Positions 7,896-16,592 of a DNA stretch of 64,000 nucleotides are shown here, one piece after another. Below the pieces are notes generated by a model, which was not told the DNA's origin, made no database searches, and saw nothing but the letters and a program-made list of their open reading frames with translations. The stretch comes from Exiguobacterium chiriqhucha RW-2. Lineage in GTDB: Bacteria > Bacillota > Bacilli > Exiguobacteriales > Exiguobacteriaceae. The position numbers were made by a program, and so were the translations under genes. Position 1 is the first letter of the stretch. Each line of letters begins with the position of its first letter. Where the stretch lies: NCBI RefSeq assembly GCF_000416965.1, contig NZ_ATCL01000017.1, positions 45,443 to 109,442 on the forward strand. Reading direction: 5' to 3'.

Positions 7896-10800
7896 CGACG
7901 TCACCTCCTAATCTTGACAAGACGTCATCTTTTTCTAGCTTTTTCAATTGCCGTGTCTCGTTGGACAACGCCTCATCAAAGTGACAGACACTTTGGAACG
8001 GGCACGTCTGGCATGGCCGGCGTTCTTTATACTCATACGGTTCGACCCCGATTTCACCGTCATACATCGCCTCGGCGCTCGATTGGGCCAAATCGATGGC
8101 ATGGTCCATCAACTGTTCGAGTTGCGGTGGCGAGACGACTTTTTTCGTCGTGTTCGCATCGAGCGTCCCGTCTTTCTTGTACTTGACCGGGATGACGATT
8201 GATTTTTTCTGGTCGAGTTTCGCCGTCCGGTCCATCATCTCTAAAATGGCCGGATCATCGACGAGCAACCCTTGCATCTGATACGACTCGAGCACCTTGC
8301 GTTCGGTGTCGGTATCCGTCTCGGCCGGAGCGACGAGCGGGCGATGGACGTGGAAATAGAGCGCGGCCGCTGGGGCGACGTTCTCTTGCGTCCAGGCGTT
8401 CGCCTGCTCAATCAACACTTTCAAATAGATGAGCATCTGCATCGCGAGCCCGTAATAAATCTCGGCGAAGTCGATCTCTCGTTTACTCGACTTGTAATCG
8501 ACGATCCGAACGTACAATTGGTCGTGAATCGAAGCCGTATCGACCCGGTCAATCCGACCGACGAGTTCGCACGTCGCCCCGTTACTGAGCGTGAACGATA
8601 CCGGCGGGAAATTGCCGCTGCCGAAAGCGAGCTCAAAGGCGACCGGATCGAACCCGTCTCGTTTCGACTGCTCGATTAACACTTCCGCCGTCTTGCTGAC
8701 GACGTCGGTCAATTTTTTCTTCAAATAGCCATACCGGTTCGAACTCATCAAAATCGCGTTTTGAATCTCTGGTGTGACGAGCTCGACGGCCGCCTCGGCG
8801 AGAGACGAACATTCCTCCCGGCTCACATCACGCCATTCTTTCCCTTCCATCTGCACGGTCTGGGACATGTGCTCGATGGTGCGATGATACAAGTTGCCGA
8901 TATCTGGCGCCTCTAAGCGATACAAGCGGCGCTCTTTTAAACGAAGGCCGTAACTGGCGAAGTGACGGTACGGACAGGCTTGGAACGTCTCGAGCCGCGA
9001 GACGCTCGCCCGAATCGAGTTCGTGTAGAGCGACTTGGCGACGTCTTCCGGTAACGGCTTGGGCACGTTTTGATAGAAGAGCGCGCTCGTCAATAACCGG
9101 ATCCGCTCGCGGCCTTCCGGATGTTTCAACAGCTCGTTATATACCGTGAACCACGTGTCTTGAATCGGGTAGTGGCGACTGAGCCGCTGTAATTCGAGCG
9201 CCGTGACCGCTGCCGTCTGATTCACGTTCGTGATGAACGACAACTGGTCGCTCGGGCGATGTTCACCGGCTTCTGCGAAGTGGGTCGTCACGACCTTGCC
9301 ACCGCCAAGCCGCGCCTTGAGGTCCGCGATGAAGCTGGCCGGCTGAATCGCCTTGCCGGCGCGGTCGACGAGGGCGTAGCTGACGAACAGCCGATGACTC
9401 GGTGCAGTGAGCGCCTTATACAAATAGTACGTCTCATCGTCAAACAAGTGCTCGGTCGCTTTCCCGGCCCGGACGCCGTTCTCGTGCATGAAGTCGAGGT
9501 CCTGGTCGGTCAATAGTTTCGACTGGGTCGAGACGAGCGGGATTTGATCTTCGTTCGCTCCGAGCAGGAAGACGACTTTCTTATCAAGCAACCGGCCCCG
9601 AACATAATCGGTGACCGTCAATTGATCCAAAGAAGGCGGGACGAGCGCATAGCGCAGACTATCGAGCCCGGTGTCCATCATTTGGAGGAACAGCTCGGTC
9701 GAGAGCGTCTCGTCCGGTGCGGCCGCCTCTAGCTGTTCAAGCAAGTGCAACACCGCGTCCCATACTTGCGTATGTTCGCGCGCCTCGAGCAAGCGTGCCT
9801 CTTCGAGCGCCTCATCTCGCCAATGGGCAAGACAGGACGCCACGCCGACTCGTTCCAAGAATGCGTAGATGGCATGCGTGTAAGCCTGCATCGTTTTCGC
9901 TGCCTTCAAGTCATCCAACAACGGGTCGAACGTGTCGACGACGGTTTGCCGATAGCGATTGAGCGCCGTCTCTACGTCGAGTTCTTCCCCGGTCAACCGT
10001 GCCTCTTCCTCGGCACGACGTTTCAAGTACCACGCATCATGCCAATGGTAATGTTTAATCCCCCGTTCAATCACGAACGCCTCGAGCCGGTCGACCGATG
10101 TGCGTCGATGCTCCGCATCGAGCAGAATCAATTCCGTCTTCAGTGCGCGAAACACCGGCTCTTCCCGGTATCCACGGAGTGCGACTTCAATCGTCGCCTT
10201 CAGTAATTCGACGACCGGATGATCGAGCATCGGTTGTCGCTCATCGAGGAAGAACGGCAAGTTCATTTTTTGTAGCGCCTGCGTCGCCAAATCGCCGTAC
10301 GCTTCAAGCGAACGGGACACGAACGCGATATCGCGGTAACGGAAGCCTTCCTCACGAACGAGACGCACGACTTCACGGACGGCGGCCTCGACTTCCACCG
10401 ACCGGTCGACGGCCGCGTGTAACACGACGTTCGAATCGGGACGGGTATACGGGGCTGCCGTCACTTGCCCGAACGTGGCCTCGAGATAGGCCAAGCTCGG
10501 ATGTTGGAAGCGAGGCGCACCCGTATGAGGCGTGTCACTCGACGAGATGCCCCGTTCGGATAACAGCTCTTTGAAGCGCATGAGCGTACGCTGTGTCGGT
10601 CCGAAAGACGGATGGGGCCGGTAGAGCGAATCCGGATCGATCGTCAACAGGACATCGAGCGGCGCCTTCTCCGCCAAAGCGACCAGCACCGCCAGCTCCT
10701 GCTCGGAAAATTCATTGAACCCATCGACGTAAAACCGGGTCCCGGTCAAGTCGATGTCCGGCAACAGTTGCAGCAGCACGTTAAAGTAATCTTCGGCGTG

Positions 10801-11319
10801 CAGCGATTTCCCCGCTGTCATCGTCAAGAAGCCTTCATACAGGATGGACAGGTCCTGCAGTTTCAGCGACCGGTGTTGGTCTTGTTCGCTCAAGCGGAGC
10901 AACTGCTCCGGATCGACGAGTCCTCGTTTGAGGAGCGTGATCAACGCATTCAATTCCTCATAGAAACCGAACTGATTCATCGTCCGGCGGAACAAGGTCA
11001 AGCGTTCCTCGTTCATCTCGACGACACGGCGCAACAGCAAATGTGTCCCCGTCTGGTCCAAAAACTGTTCGGTCGCGACGCCACGGTCGCGCATCATCAA
11101 AAAGGCGAGACGGCGCATCGATAAGACTTGAATCCGGGTCGACCCGTTCAAGCCGTCGGTCATCGCCATCTTCCGTTCCATTTCAAACGACATTTGGTCT
11201 GGGACGAGCATATAGATGGTCGGTCCGCTCGGGTCACGCTTCAGCTCTTCGATGACTTGTTTCGTCATCCATTCGCTTTTTCCGCTCCCGGAACGCCCGA
11301 CGTGAAAAGTGACCGTCAT
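7879..11319 (-). CDS. addB: AddB, ATP-dependent helicase/nuclease subunit B
   Basis: 1146 residues, typical for AddB. The P-loop GRSGSGKS is at residues 8-15. The C-terminal nuclease carries GRIDRVD and VRIVDYKSS. The iron-sulfur staple is complete: one Cys in FQACPYR near residue 800, and three in CQTCPFQSVC near the C-terminus. AddB supplies Chi recognition and the second nuclease. It is the first gene of an addB-addA operon, with AAGGGG before its ATG. Only a poor promoter is visible upstream. Confidence 0.96.
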   Translation of the reverse strand: MTVTFHVGRSGSGKSEWMTKQVIEELKRDPSGPTIYMLVPDQMSFEMERKMAMTDGLNGSTRIQVLSMRRLAFLMMRDRGVATEQFLDQTGTHLLLRRVVEMNEERLTLFRRTMNQFGFYEELNALITLLKRGLVDPEQLLRLSEQDQHRSLKLQDLSILYEGFLTMTAGKSLHAEDYFNVLLQLLPDIDLTGTRFYVDGFNEFSEQELAVLVALAEKAPLDVLLTIDPDSLYRPHPSFGPTQRTLMRFKELLSERGISSSDTPHTGAPRFQHPSLAYLEATFGQVTAAPYTRPDSNVVLHAAVDRSVEVEAAVREVVRLVREEGFRYRDIAFVSRSLEAYGDLATQALQKMNLPFFLDERQPMLDHPVVELLKATIEVALRGYREEPVFRALKTELILLDAEHRRTSVDRLEAFVIERGIKHYHWHDAWYLKRRAEEEARLTGEELDVETALNRYRQTVVDTFDPLLDDLKAAKTMQAYTHAIYAFLERVGVASCLAHWRDEALEEARLLEAREHTQVWDAVLHLLEQLEAAAPDETLSTELFLQMMDTGLDSLRYALVPPSLDQLTVTDYVRGRLLDKKVVFLLGANEDQIPLVSTQSKLLTDQDLDFMHENGVRAGKATEHLFDDETYYLYKALTAPSHRLFVSYALVDRAGKAIQPASFIADLKARLGGGKVVTTHFAEAGEHRPSDQLSFITNVNQTAAVTALELQRLSRHYPIQDTWFTVYNELLKHPEGRERIRLLTSALFYQNVPKPLPEDVAKSLYTNSIRASVSRLETFQACPYRHFASYGLRLKERRLYRLEAPDIGNLYHRTIEHMSQTVQMEGKEWRDVSREECSSLAEAAVELVTPEIQNAILMSSNRYGYLKKKLTDVVSKTAEVLIEQSKRDGFDPVAFELAFGSGNFPPVSFTLSNGATCELVGRIDRVDTASIHDQLYVRIVDYKSSKREIDFAEIYYGLAMQMLIYLKVLIEQANAWTQENVAPAAALYFHVHRPLVAPAETDTDTERKVLESYQMQGLLVDDPAILEMMDRTAKLDQKKSIVIPVKYKKDGTLDANTTKKVVSPPQLEQLMDHAIDLAQSSAEAMYDGEIGVEPYEYKERRPCQTCPFQSVCHFDEALSNETRQLKKLEKDDVLSRLGGDVDEVDE

Positions 11320-11478
11320 TTAGGCGAACACCCCTTCCCTTTTTTCTTTATTATGACCCATTCCGCGCAGTTTGTAGAGGGAAATCCTTCGAGACCCCGG
11401 CAAGAAAATTGGCCAGCCCGCATCCTTCCCAATTTCAGCGAAAATCGATTAGACTGGACGTATGAGGGGGAAATGAAC

Positions 11479-11859
11479 ATGAGTGCATATGAACAATTCG
11501 GCGGCGAGCGTGGAGTCCAACAGCTCGTAGACGCCTTTTATGATCTCGTCTACGCCGACCCGGTCTTGTTGCCGTTGTTTCCGGACGACAAAGAGCGGGT
11601 CAAAGCGCATCAATTCGAATTTTTAACACAGTTGCTCGGGGGACCGAAACTGTATACGGAACGTCGTGGTGGCGGTAACTTGGCGATGATCCATCGTGAC
11701 CACCCCATCTCTGAGACTCATGCCGGACATTGGCTCGGCTGCATGGAGCAAGCGCTCAAAACGGTCGATGCGCCCGAGTCGATCAAACAACAGCTGTTCC
11801 ATCGCTTGATCATGTCATCCTCGAACGTCGTCCGCGTCTGCTCGCACCATTTTGAGTAG
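11479..11859 (+). CDS. Truncated haemoglobin, group II (YjbI-like)
   Basis: 126 residues with the two-over-two globin pattern: Tyr of the B helix in DAFYDLVY, LLGGPKLY after helix E, the proximal His region near MIHRDHP, and a G-helix Trp in GHWLGCM. It resembles B. subtilis YjbI (trHbO). These proteins bind O2 or NO and are tied to redox stress or thiol homeostasis. Two in-frame ATGs exist; the second has GAGGGGG at 8 bases and is chosen. It is monocistronic with no terminator visible before the next gene. Group II is inferred from overall similarity. Confidence 0.85.
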   Translation: MSAYEQFGGERGVQQLVDAFYDLVYADPVLLPLFPDDKERVKAHQFEFLTQLLGGPKLYTERRGGGNLAMIHRDHPISETHAGHWLGCMEQALKTVDAPESIKQQLFHRLIMSSSNVVRVCSHHFE

Positions 11860-11914
11860 TCAGCCTTTCGAAAAGCGGGTATGATAAGAAAGTAAGTAAA
11901 GGAGGTCGTTTTTC

Positions 11915-12271
11915 ATGACAGAAGAAGAAAAGAAAGAGGCCGTTTCGTCTGAAGAAGAAACGGAAGAAGTAGAACCGACGGCAGTCCTCGCCGACGCCCT
12001 CGAAGAGGACGAAGAGGAAGAAGACCAACCCGAAGAAAAGAACATGGACCACATTAAAGGTGTGTTCAACTATATGCACGAGAACGGACGAGAGTACCGC
12101 GTCGTCTTTTATCAGGACCGCAAAAACCTCGTCTTCCGTGAACTCGGCAACGGGAAAGTCGAATTCGTCGGACGTTTCACTGACGAGGCATACGATGAAG
12201 AGAATGAAGCAGAGATGCGCGAACTCGGCGAGCAACAGCTCGAACGGATTCTTGCGGATCGTCTCAAATAA
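11915..12271 (+). CDS. Small acidic protein of unknown function
   Basis: 118 residues. Residues 1-44 are almost purely Glu/Asp with a few Lys and should be disordered. The rest (from about DHIKGVFNYM) is a compact alpha/beta stretch with EYRVVFYQDRKNLVFREL and an acidic helix at the end. No signal peptide or membrane segment. The start has AAAGGAGG with good spacing. It may be cotranscribed with the globin gene 55 bases upstream. I do not recognise the family. Confidence 0.75.
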   Translation: MTEEEKKEAVSSEEETEEVEPTAVLADALEEDEEEEDQPEEKNMDHIKGVFNYMHENGREYRVVFYQDRKNLVFRELGNGKVEFVGRFTDEAYDEENEAEMRELGEQQLERILADRLK

Positions 12272-12302
12272 AAAAATCGCCCGAGTTGGGCGATTTTTTT
12301 AT
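12270..12302. terminator. Bidirectional terminator between convergent small genes
   Basis: ATCGCCC / GGGCGAT stem flanked by A6 and T7 runs, so it can stop transcription from both sides. Confidence 0.9.
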
Positions 12303-12709
12303 TTTCCTTTGTTCCGCTTTTTCTTGCGCAGTGCATAAATGACTCCGGCAATCCCACCAGCGACGGCAATCCCGGCCATGGCAGGCACGAGGATTTTCTT
12401 CGTCGGAATCATCTCTTTGACCCGTTCGTACGGTGTCGGCACCGACAACTCGAGTTGAACGGCCGACTCACCATGACCGTTGGCCCGCGCTTTGCGTGCC
12501 GCATCGGTGATGACGACGCGCCCCGTCGTATAACGGCGATTTCCATGCTCATCCGTATACGGACGACGTACGCGTTTGACACCGCGAACCGTCTTCCCAC
12601 GGGCTGCATCCGGACGGACGACGCGTTCGCTCGTCCACGCTCGTCCCCCTGTCGCACTGTAAGCCGGGCGAATTGTCCGGCGATTTAACCATGTGTATGA
12701 ATCATTCAT
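12299..12709 (-). CDS. Small basic protein with C-terminal membrane anchor, unknown
   Basis: 136 residues. The first 95 are rich in Arg, Thr and Tyr (for example RRPYTDEHGNRRYTTGR) and look like an extended polar domain. A single hydrophobic helix follows (about 106-126, LVPAMAGIAVAGGIAGVIYAL), then a KKKRNKGK tail, which predicts a tail-anchored protein with the N-terminus in the cytoplasm. The longer in-frame ORF is rejected because GGAGGG lies 8 bases before this ATG. Family not recognised. Confidence 0.65.
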   Translation of the reverse strand: MNDSYTWLNRRTIRPAYSATGGRAWTSERVVRPDAARGKTVRGVKRVRRPYTDEHGNRRYTTGRVVITDAARKARANGHGESAVQLELSVPTPYERVKEMIPTKKILVPAMAGIAVAGGIAGVIYALRKKKRNKGK

Positions 12710-12796
12710 CGTTGATTCCCTCCAATATTGTGAAGTCCTTTTCTTATTATACCCATAGAGCATCTCACAAAAACATACGTCTCCCGACGTAAACGA

Positions 12797-12829
12797 ACAA
12801 AGGATGGCCCACCTCGGGCCATCCTTTGT
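12797..12829 (-). terminator. Terminator after the RND transporter gene
   Basis: AAAGGATGGCCC / GGGCCATCCTTT, a perfect 12-bp stem, followed on the minus strand by a weak T tract (TTTGTTCG). It lies 11 bases past the stop. Confidence 0.75.
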
Positions 12830-12839
12830 CGTCATGCAA

Positions 12840-15800
12840 TTACTCTGTGAACGGTTTATCCCGGTGGCGACGTTTCGCTAAAATCAAGTAGTAAGCCGGA
12901 ACGAGCACGAGCGTCAGTACCGTCGAGAACAGAATCCCTGACACGATACAGATGGCAAGTGGTTTGAAGAGTGGGTCTTGTCCGAACGCGACCGGCAAGA
13001 GGGCGACGACGGCGGTCAAGGCCGTCAACAGGATCGGACGAATCCGGGCCCGCCCTGCCTCATAGACAGCGGTCGTGACAGCCATGCCGTCCCGAATCCC
13101 TTGCTCGATGAACTCGAACAAGACGACGGCGTTCCGCACGACGATTCCGGCGAGCGAGACAATCCCCATCGAAGCCATGAAGCTAAATGGCGTCTGTGTG
13201 ACGAACAGTCCGACGACCGCTCCGGCAATCGCCAAGTAAATCGTGAACAGGACGAGCATCGGCAGTGACAATGAATTGAACTGGAACGCGATAATCAAGA
13301 AGATTAAGAACAAGACGACGACGAACAACGTGGCGAGTTCAAGGAAGAACTCGTTTTGTGTGTCACTTGCCCCCGATTGATCAAAGGCGATCCCGTCATC
13401 GGTCAATGCAGACTCCGCATCGGCGAGCACGCGGTCGACGTCTTGTTTGAACGCTTCCTCGTCCATACCTTCGCTCGCAAAGATTTGGAGCGTCACGGTC
13501 CGTTCTCCGTTTTCACGCGGAATCTGTTGAATCTGTTCCGTCGTCGTTTCGGTGACGAACGTGCTGAGCGGTGCGACCGGTGGGCCGGCTTCCGTTTCGA
13601 CTGGGACGAGAATATCGTCTAAAGCGAGCGCCTCACGGTTTGCTTCCGCATCGACGACAATTTTCACATCGCGCTGTTCGACACCATCATCGAACGTTCC
13701 GATTGGAATCCCGTCCGTGACGAGGCGAATCTGGTCACTGATCGCTTTCGCGGTCACGCCAGCAGCCGCCATCGCGTCACGGTCAAGCTCATACGTGAGC
13801 GTTTGGAACGGCTCTTTAATGTTATCGAGGACGAGTGCGCCGTCAATCTCTTCGAGGTCTGCTTTCACGGTATCCCGTGCCGCCACGAGCTCGTCGATTG
13901 TCTCGCCGCGCATCGTGAACTCGACAGGTGCCGAAGTCGGCGGTCCTTGTTGTTGCGTATCCAAGAAGATTTCAGCGTCCGGGTTATTTTCCCGGATTTG
14001 TGTCGTATACTCATCAATCAATTGAATCGCATCGATTGTCTCGTTATCGACACGGACGACGATTTGGCCGGTGTTGTCACCTGTTTGGTCGAGTCCACCC
14101 GTGAACAGGCTCGGTAACCCGCCCCCGGCAAAGATGGACGTCTCGGTGACGCCATCGATGCTTTGGAACTCTTCCTCGATGGCTTGAAGTCTCCGTTCCG
14201 TCTCTTCCAAGTCGGTCTGGACCGGTAACGTGACGCTCGTCACGACTTCTGGTCGGTTCGCGGCCGGGAAAAATTCGAATGGTGTCAATAGAATCAATCC
14301 GTACAAGGCGGTCGTGATGACGAAACCGACGAGTCCGAACGTCCATGGACGCTTCGCAACTTTTGGCAACAACGTGTCCGCATAGAAATTACTGAGACGG
14401 TTGAGTGGTTTCCCTAACCAACCCGGCTCTCGTTTCGAGACTTTGACTTGTTTCCGGTTCAACCAGTATTGGGCAATCGGGACGAGAGTCAAACTGATGA
14501 CCATCGAAGCGAGCACCGATAACGCCAATACGGTCGGCAAGGCGCGGATAAAGTTCCCGTTTGCACCTGACAAGAGGGTCAATGGCAAGAAAGCGAAGAC
14601 GACGGCGAGCGTCGAAGTAACGATCGAGCCCCACACTTCTTTCGTCCCGCGTACGGCACCTCCCATCGCCGTATCCCCTTTCCGGTAACGACGCAGGATG
14701 TTGTCGTTGACGACGATGGCGTCATCGACGAGAATCCCGAGGGCGATGATGGCACCGATGATGGAGATTTGGTTCAAGTCGACCCCCGTGAAGCGAAGCG
14801 GGATTAACGCGAGCAAGAACGATAATGGAATCGCCAAGCTGACGATGATGGATCCTGATACCGTCAATCCGATCGTCGTGACGACGATGACGGCAATCAT
14901 GGCGACGATGAACTCTTTTGTCAACGACGAGAAGATTGCGTCGACCGCTTTTGCCTGCTCGTAATAAGGGACGAGCTCGACGCCAGAGACGTCTCCGACT
15001 TCTGCGGCGACGACTTCATCGACGCGTTCTTGAAGCGTCGGGATATCTTGTCCCGACTCGATCGTGACTGTCAAGGAAATGGCGGGCATCCCATCGAGCG
15101 AGACGAGGTCGGTGACCGCTTTTTCCGTCTCTTCGACCGTACCGACGTCTTCGAGTAGAACGGGCGTCCCGTCTACCGATCCGACGACGACTTGGCCCAT
15201 ATCATTGACGTTCGTCAAACTGTCGATTGCCAACTGATAGATGCCCTCTTCCGTCGACTGGCGTCCGAGGGGTGTCGTCTTATATTCTTCATTGATGGCC
15301 GTCAAAACGTCCGGGAAGGCGAGTTGACGCTCCCCGAGTTCGGCCGAGTCGAGCGAGACGACGAATTCGGTTTCTGGCAATCCTTTGATTGTCACACCGG
15401 TCACGCCATCGGTCCGCAACAATCGTTCCTCCAACCGCTCGACATCTTCTCGAGCCGCTTGCAGCGTTTCGCGGTCGTCCGAAGTCAACAAATATGAAGC
15501 GACCGGCAATTGTCCGATCGAATCATTGACGGTCGGTGCCAGCGCATTCTCAGGCAAGCGCGGTGCGGCATCCGAGATGGCTTGGCGCACGTTCGCCTGG
15601 AGCTCACTTCGGTCGAAGCCGTCTTCATACTCGACTGTGATGTTTGAGAACTCGGATGCGGATAATGATGACACATTCTCGATTCCTTCGAGTCCTCTCA
15701 ATTCAGTCTCCAAAATATTCGTGACGTTCCGTTCGACCGTCTCTGCGGTCGCGCCTGGATATGGCGTCTGAATCAAGATGATATTGACACTCGTCTCCGG

Positions 15801-15908
15801 AATTTCACGCTTCGGAAGTTGGAAGAACGTGAGCACCCCGACGACGACTGCGACGAGTAAAAACACAATGACCAGTTTTCCTCGTTCAATCATTTTCTGA
15901 AAAAACAT
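12840..15908 (-). CDS. RND-family efflux transporter (AcrB/SwrC type)
   Basis: 1022 residues: N-terminal transmembrane helix, a large extracytoplasmic porter domain (PYPGATAETVERNVTN is characteristic), six helices, a second porter domain and six more helices. The proton-relay pair DD in GILVDDAIVVNDN (helix 4) is intact. Gram-positive homologues such as SwrC export surfactin and other amphiphiles. No membrane-fusion or outer-membrane partner is encoded nearby, as usual for Firmicutes. GAGGGG precedes the ATG. It lies 109 bases after comK on the same strand and may be cotranscribed. Substrate unknown. Confidence 0.88.
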   Translation of the reverse strand: MFFQKMIERGKLVIVFLLVAVVVGVLTFFQLPKREIPETSVNIILIQTPYPGATAETVERNVTNILETELRGLEGIENVSSLSASEFSNITVEYEDGFDRSELQANVRQAISDAAPRLPENALAPTVNDSIGQLPVASYLLTSDDRETLQAAREDVERLEERLLRTDGVTGVTIKGLPETEFVVSLDSAELGERQLAFPDVLTAINEEYKTTPLGRQSTEEGIYQLAIDSLTNVNDMGQVVVGSVDGTPVLLEDVGTVEETEKAVTDLVSLDGMPAISLTVTIESGQDIPTLQERVDEVVAAEVGDVSGVELVPYYEQAKAVDAIFSSLTKEFIVAMIAVIVVTTIGLTVSGSIIVSLAIPLSFLLALIPLRFTGVDLNQISIIGAIIALGILVDDAIVVNDNILRRYRKGDTAMGGAVRGTKEVWGSIVTSTLAVVFAFLPLTLLSGANGNFIRALPTVLALSVLASMVISLTLVPIAQYWLNRKQVKVSKREPGWLGKPLNRLSNFYADTLLPKVAKRPWTFGLVGFVITTALYGLILLTPFEFFPAANRPEVVTSVTLPVQTDLEETERRLQAIEEEFQSIDGVTETSIFAGGGLPSLFTGGLDQTGDNTGQIVVRVDNETIDAIQLIDEYTTQIRENNPDAEIFLDTQQQGPPTSAPVEFTMRGETIDELVAARDTVKADLEEIDGALVLDNIKEPFQTLTYELDRDAMAAAGVTAKAISDQIRLVTDGIPIGTFDDGVEQRDVKIVVDAEANREALALDDILVPVETEAGPPVAPLSTFVTETTTEQIQQIPRENGERTVTLQIFASEGMDEEAFKQDVDRVLADAESALTDDGIAFDQSGASDTQNEFFLELATLFVVVLFLIFLIIAFQFNSLSLPMLVLFTIYLAIAGAVVGLFVTQTPFSFMASMGIVSLAGIVVRNAVVLFEFIEQGIRDGMAVTTAVYEAGRARIRPILLTALTAVVALLPVAFGQDPLFKPLAICIVSGILFSTVLTLVLVPAYYLILAKRRHRDKPFTE

Positions 15909-16016
15909 GTTGACCCCTCACTTTCAAATGATGTGCAAATACACATATGAACTATTCTTCTTCATCATAGAGGGGTTCGTCATCGATTTCAATCTTTAAA
16001 CCTGACTGAATGTGTT

Positions 16017-16466
16017 TCAGTGAAAGCGTTTTTGAAACGAATACGATAACTCGATGGAACGCTGCTTCTGCTTATAGACGGTATGATTCGACACCGGCAC
16101 TTCGACCGATTCACCTGAATGAAAGATAATTCGGCTCCCTTTTCCGCTCTTCTCCGCATCATAGACTTGAGAGAAGTTGATCCAGGCACAGTCGGGGCTT
16201 TCTTTGGCAATGGTCGGGAAAAATACGGCATCTGCATGCCAATCCATGATGACGGGCGTTTTCCGGTGCGGTCCGAGTACGTCACGGGCCGCTTCAATCC
16301 GTCCTTGGATACTTGAACCGTAATACAGACAGGCGGATTCGAGTAAGTGAAGGGGTGAGCCTTTCAAGCGTCTGACCCCGTCGGATTGATAGACGAGCGT
16401 CTCCGCCTCCCCGTACTCATTAAACACCGGAATCAAAGCTCTTGTTTCATTCGTCAACTGAGTCAT
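16017..16466 (-). CDS. comK: ComK competence transcription factor, short or frameshifted at the 3' end
   Basis: 149 residues as read. The ComK core is clear: LLESACLYYGSSIQGR, KTPVIMDWHADAVFFPTI, WINFSQVYDAEK and FHSGESVEVPVSNHTVYK correspond to the conserved ComK DNA-binding region. I chose the inner ATG because GGAGG lies 8 bases before it. B. subtilis ComK is about 192 residues; this one stops right after SYSFQKRFH. One extra A in the A5 run just before the stop (16026-16030, T5 on the plus strand) would extend it about 25 residues into a tail ending DDEPLYDEEE. No obvious ComK box (A4-N5-T4) is seen upstream. Confidence 0.82.
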   Translation of the reverse strand: MTQLTNETRALIPVFNEYGEAETLVYQSDGVRRLKGSPLHLLESACLYYGSSIQGRIEAARDVLGPHRKTPVIMDWHADAVFFPTIAKESPDCAWINFSQVYDAEKSGKGSRIIFHSGESVEVPVSNHTVYKQKQRSIELSYSFQKRFH

Positions 16467-16557
16467 CTGATCTGCCTCCATCATGGATGTATTGCCTTAC
16501 CTCTCATTCATACCAAGGAGTCACCGTTTCCACAAATCGAGCTCAAACATTTCCCAC

Positions 16558-16592
16558 TTAAAAAACCAGCCAACGAGTGGCTGATTTTTTAA
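16558..16592 (-). terminator. Terminator overlapping the end of cssS
   Basis: CAGCCA-ACGA-TGGCTG type stem with A6 on one side and T6 on the other. The cssS stop codon lies within the run, so the hairpin begins immediately after it. Confidence 0.85.

Noticed and set aside
7023..8186. A 387-codon open frame on the plus strand
   Set aside because: It lies antisense to addA and the end of addB, has no ribosome site and an implausible His/Arg/Val-rich composition. It is a shadow of high-GC third positions.
16018..16031. cre-like TGAAAGCGTTTTTG at the comK 3' end
   Set aside because: It misses the terminal CA and lies within the coding 3' end at the homopolymer tract, so it is not a likely CcpA site.
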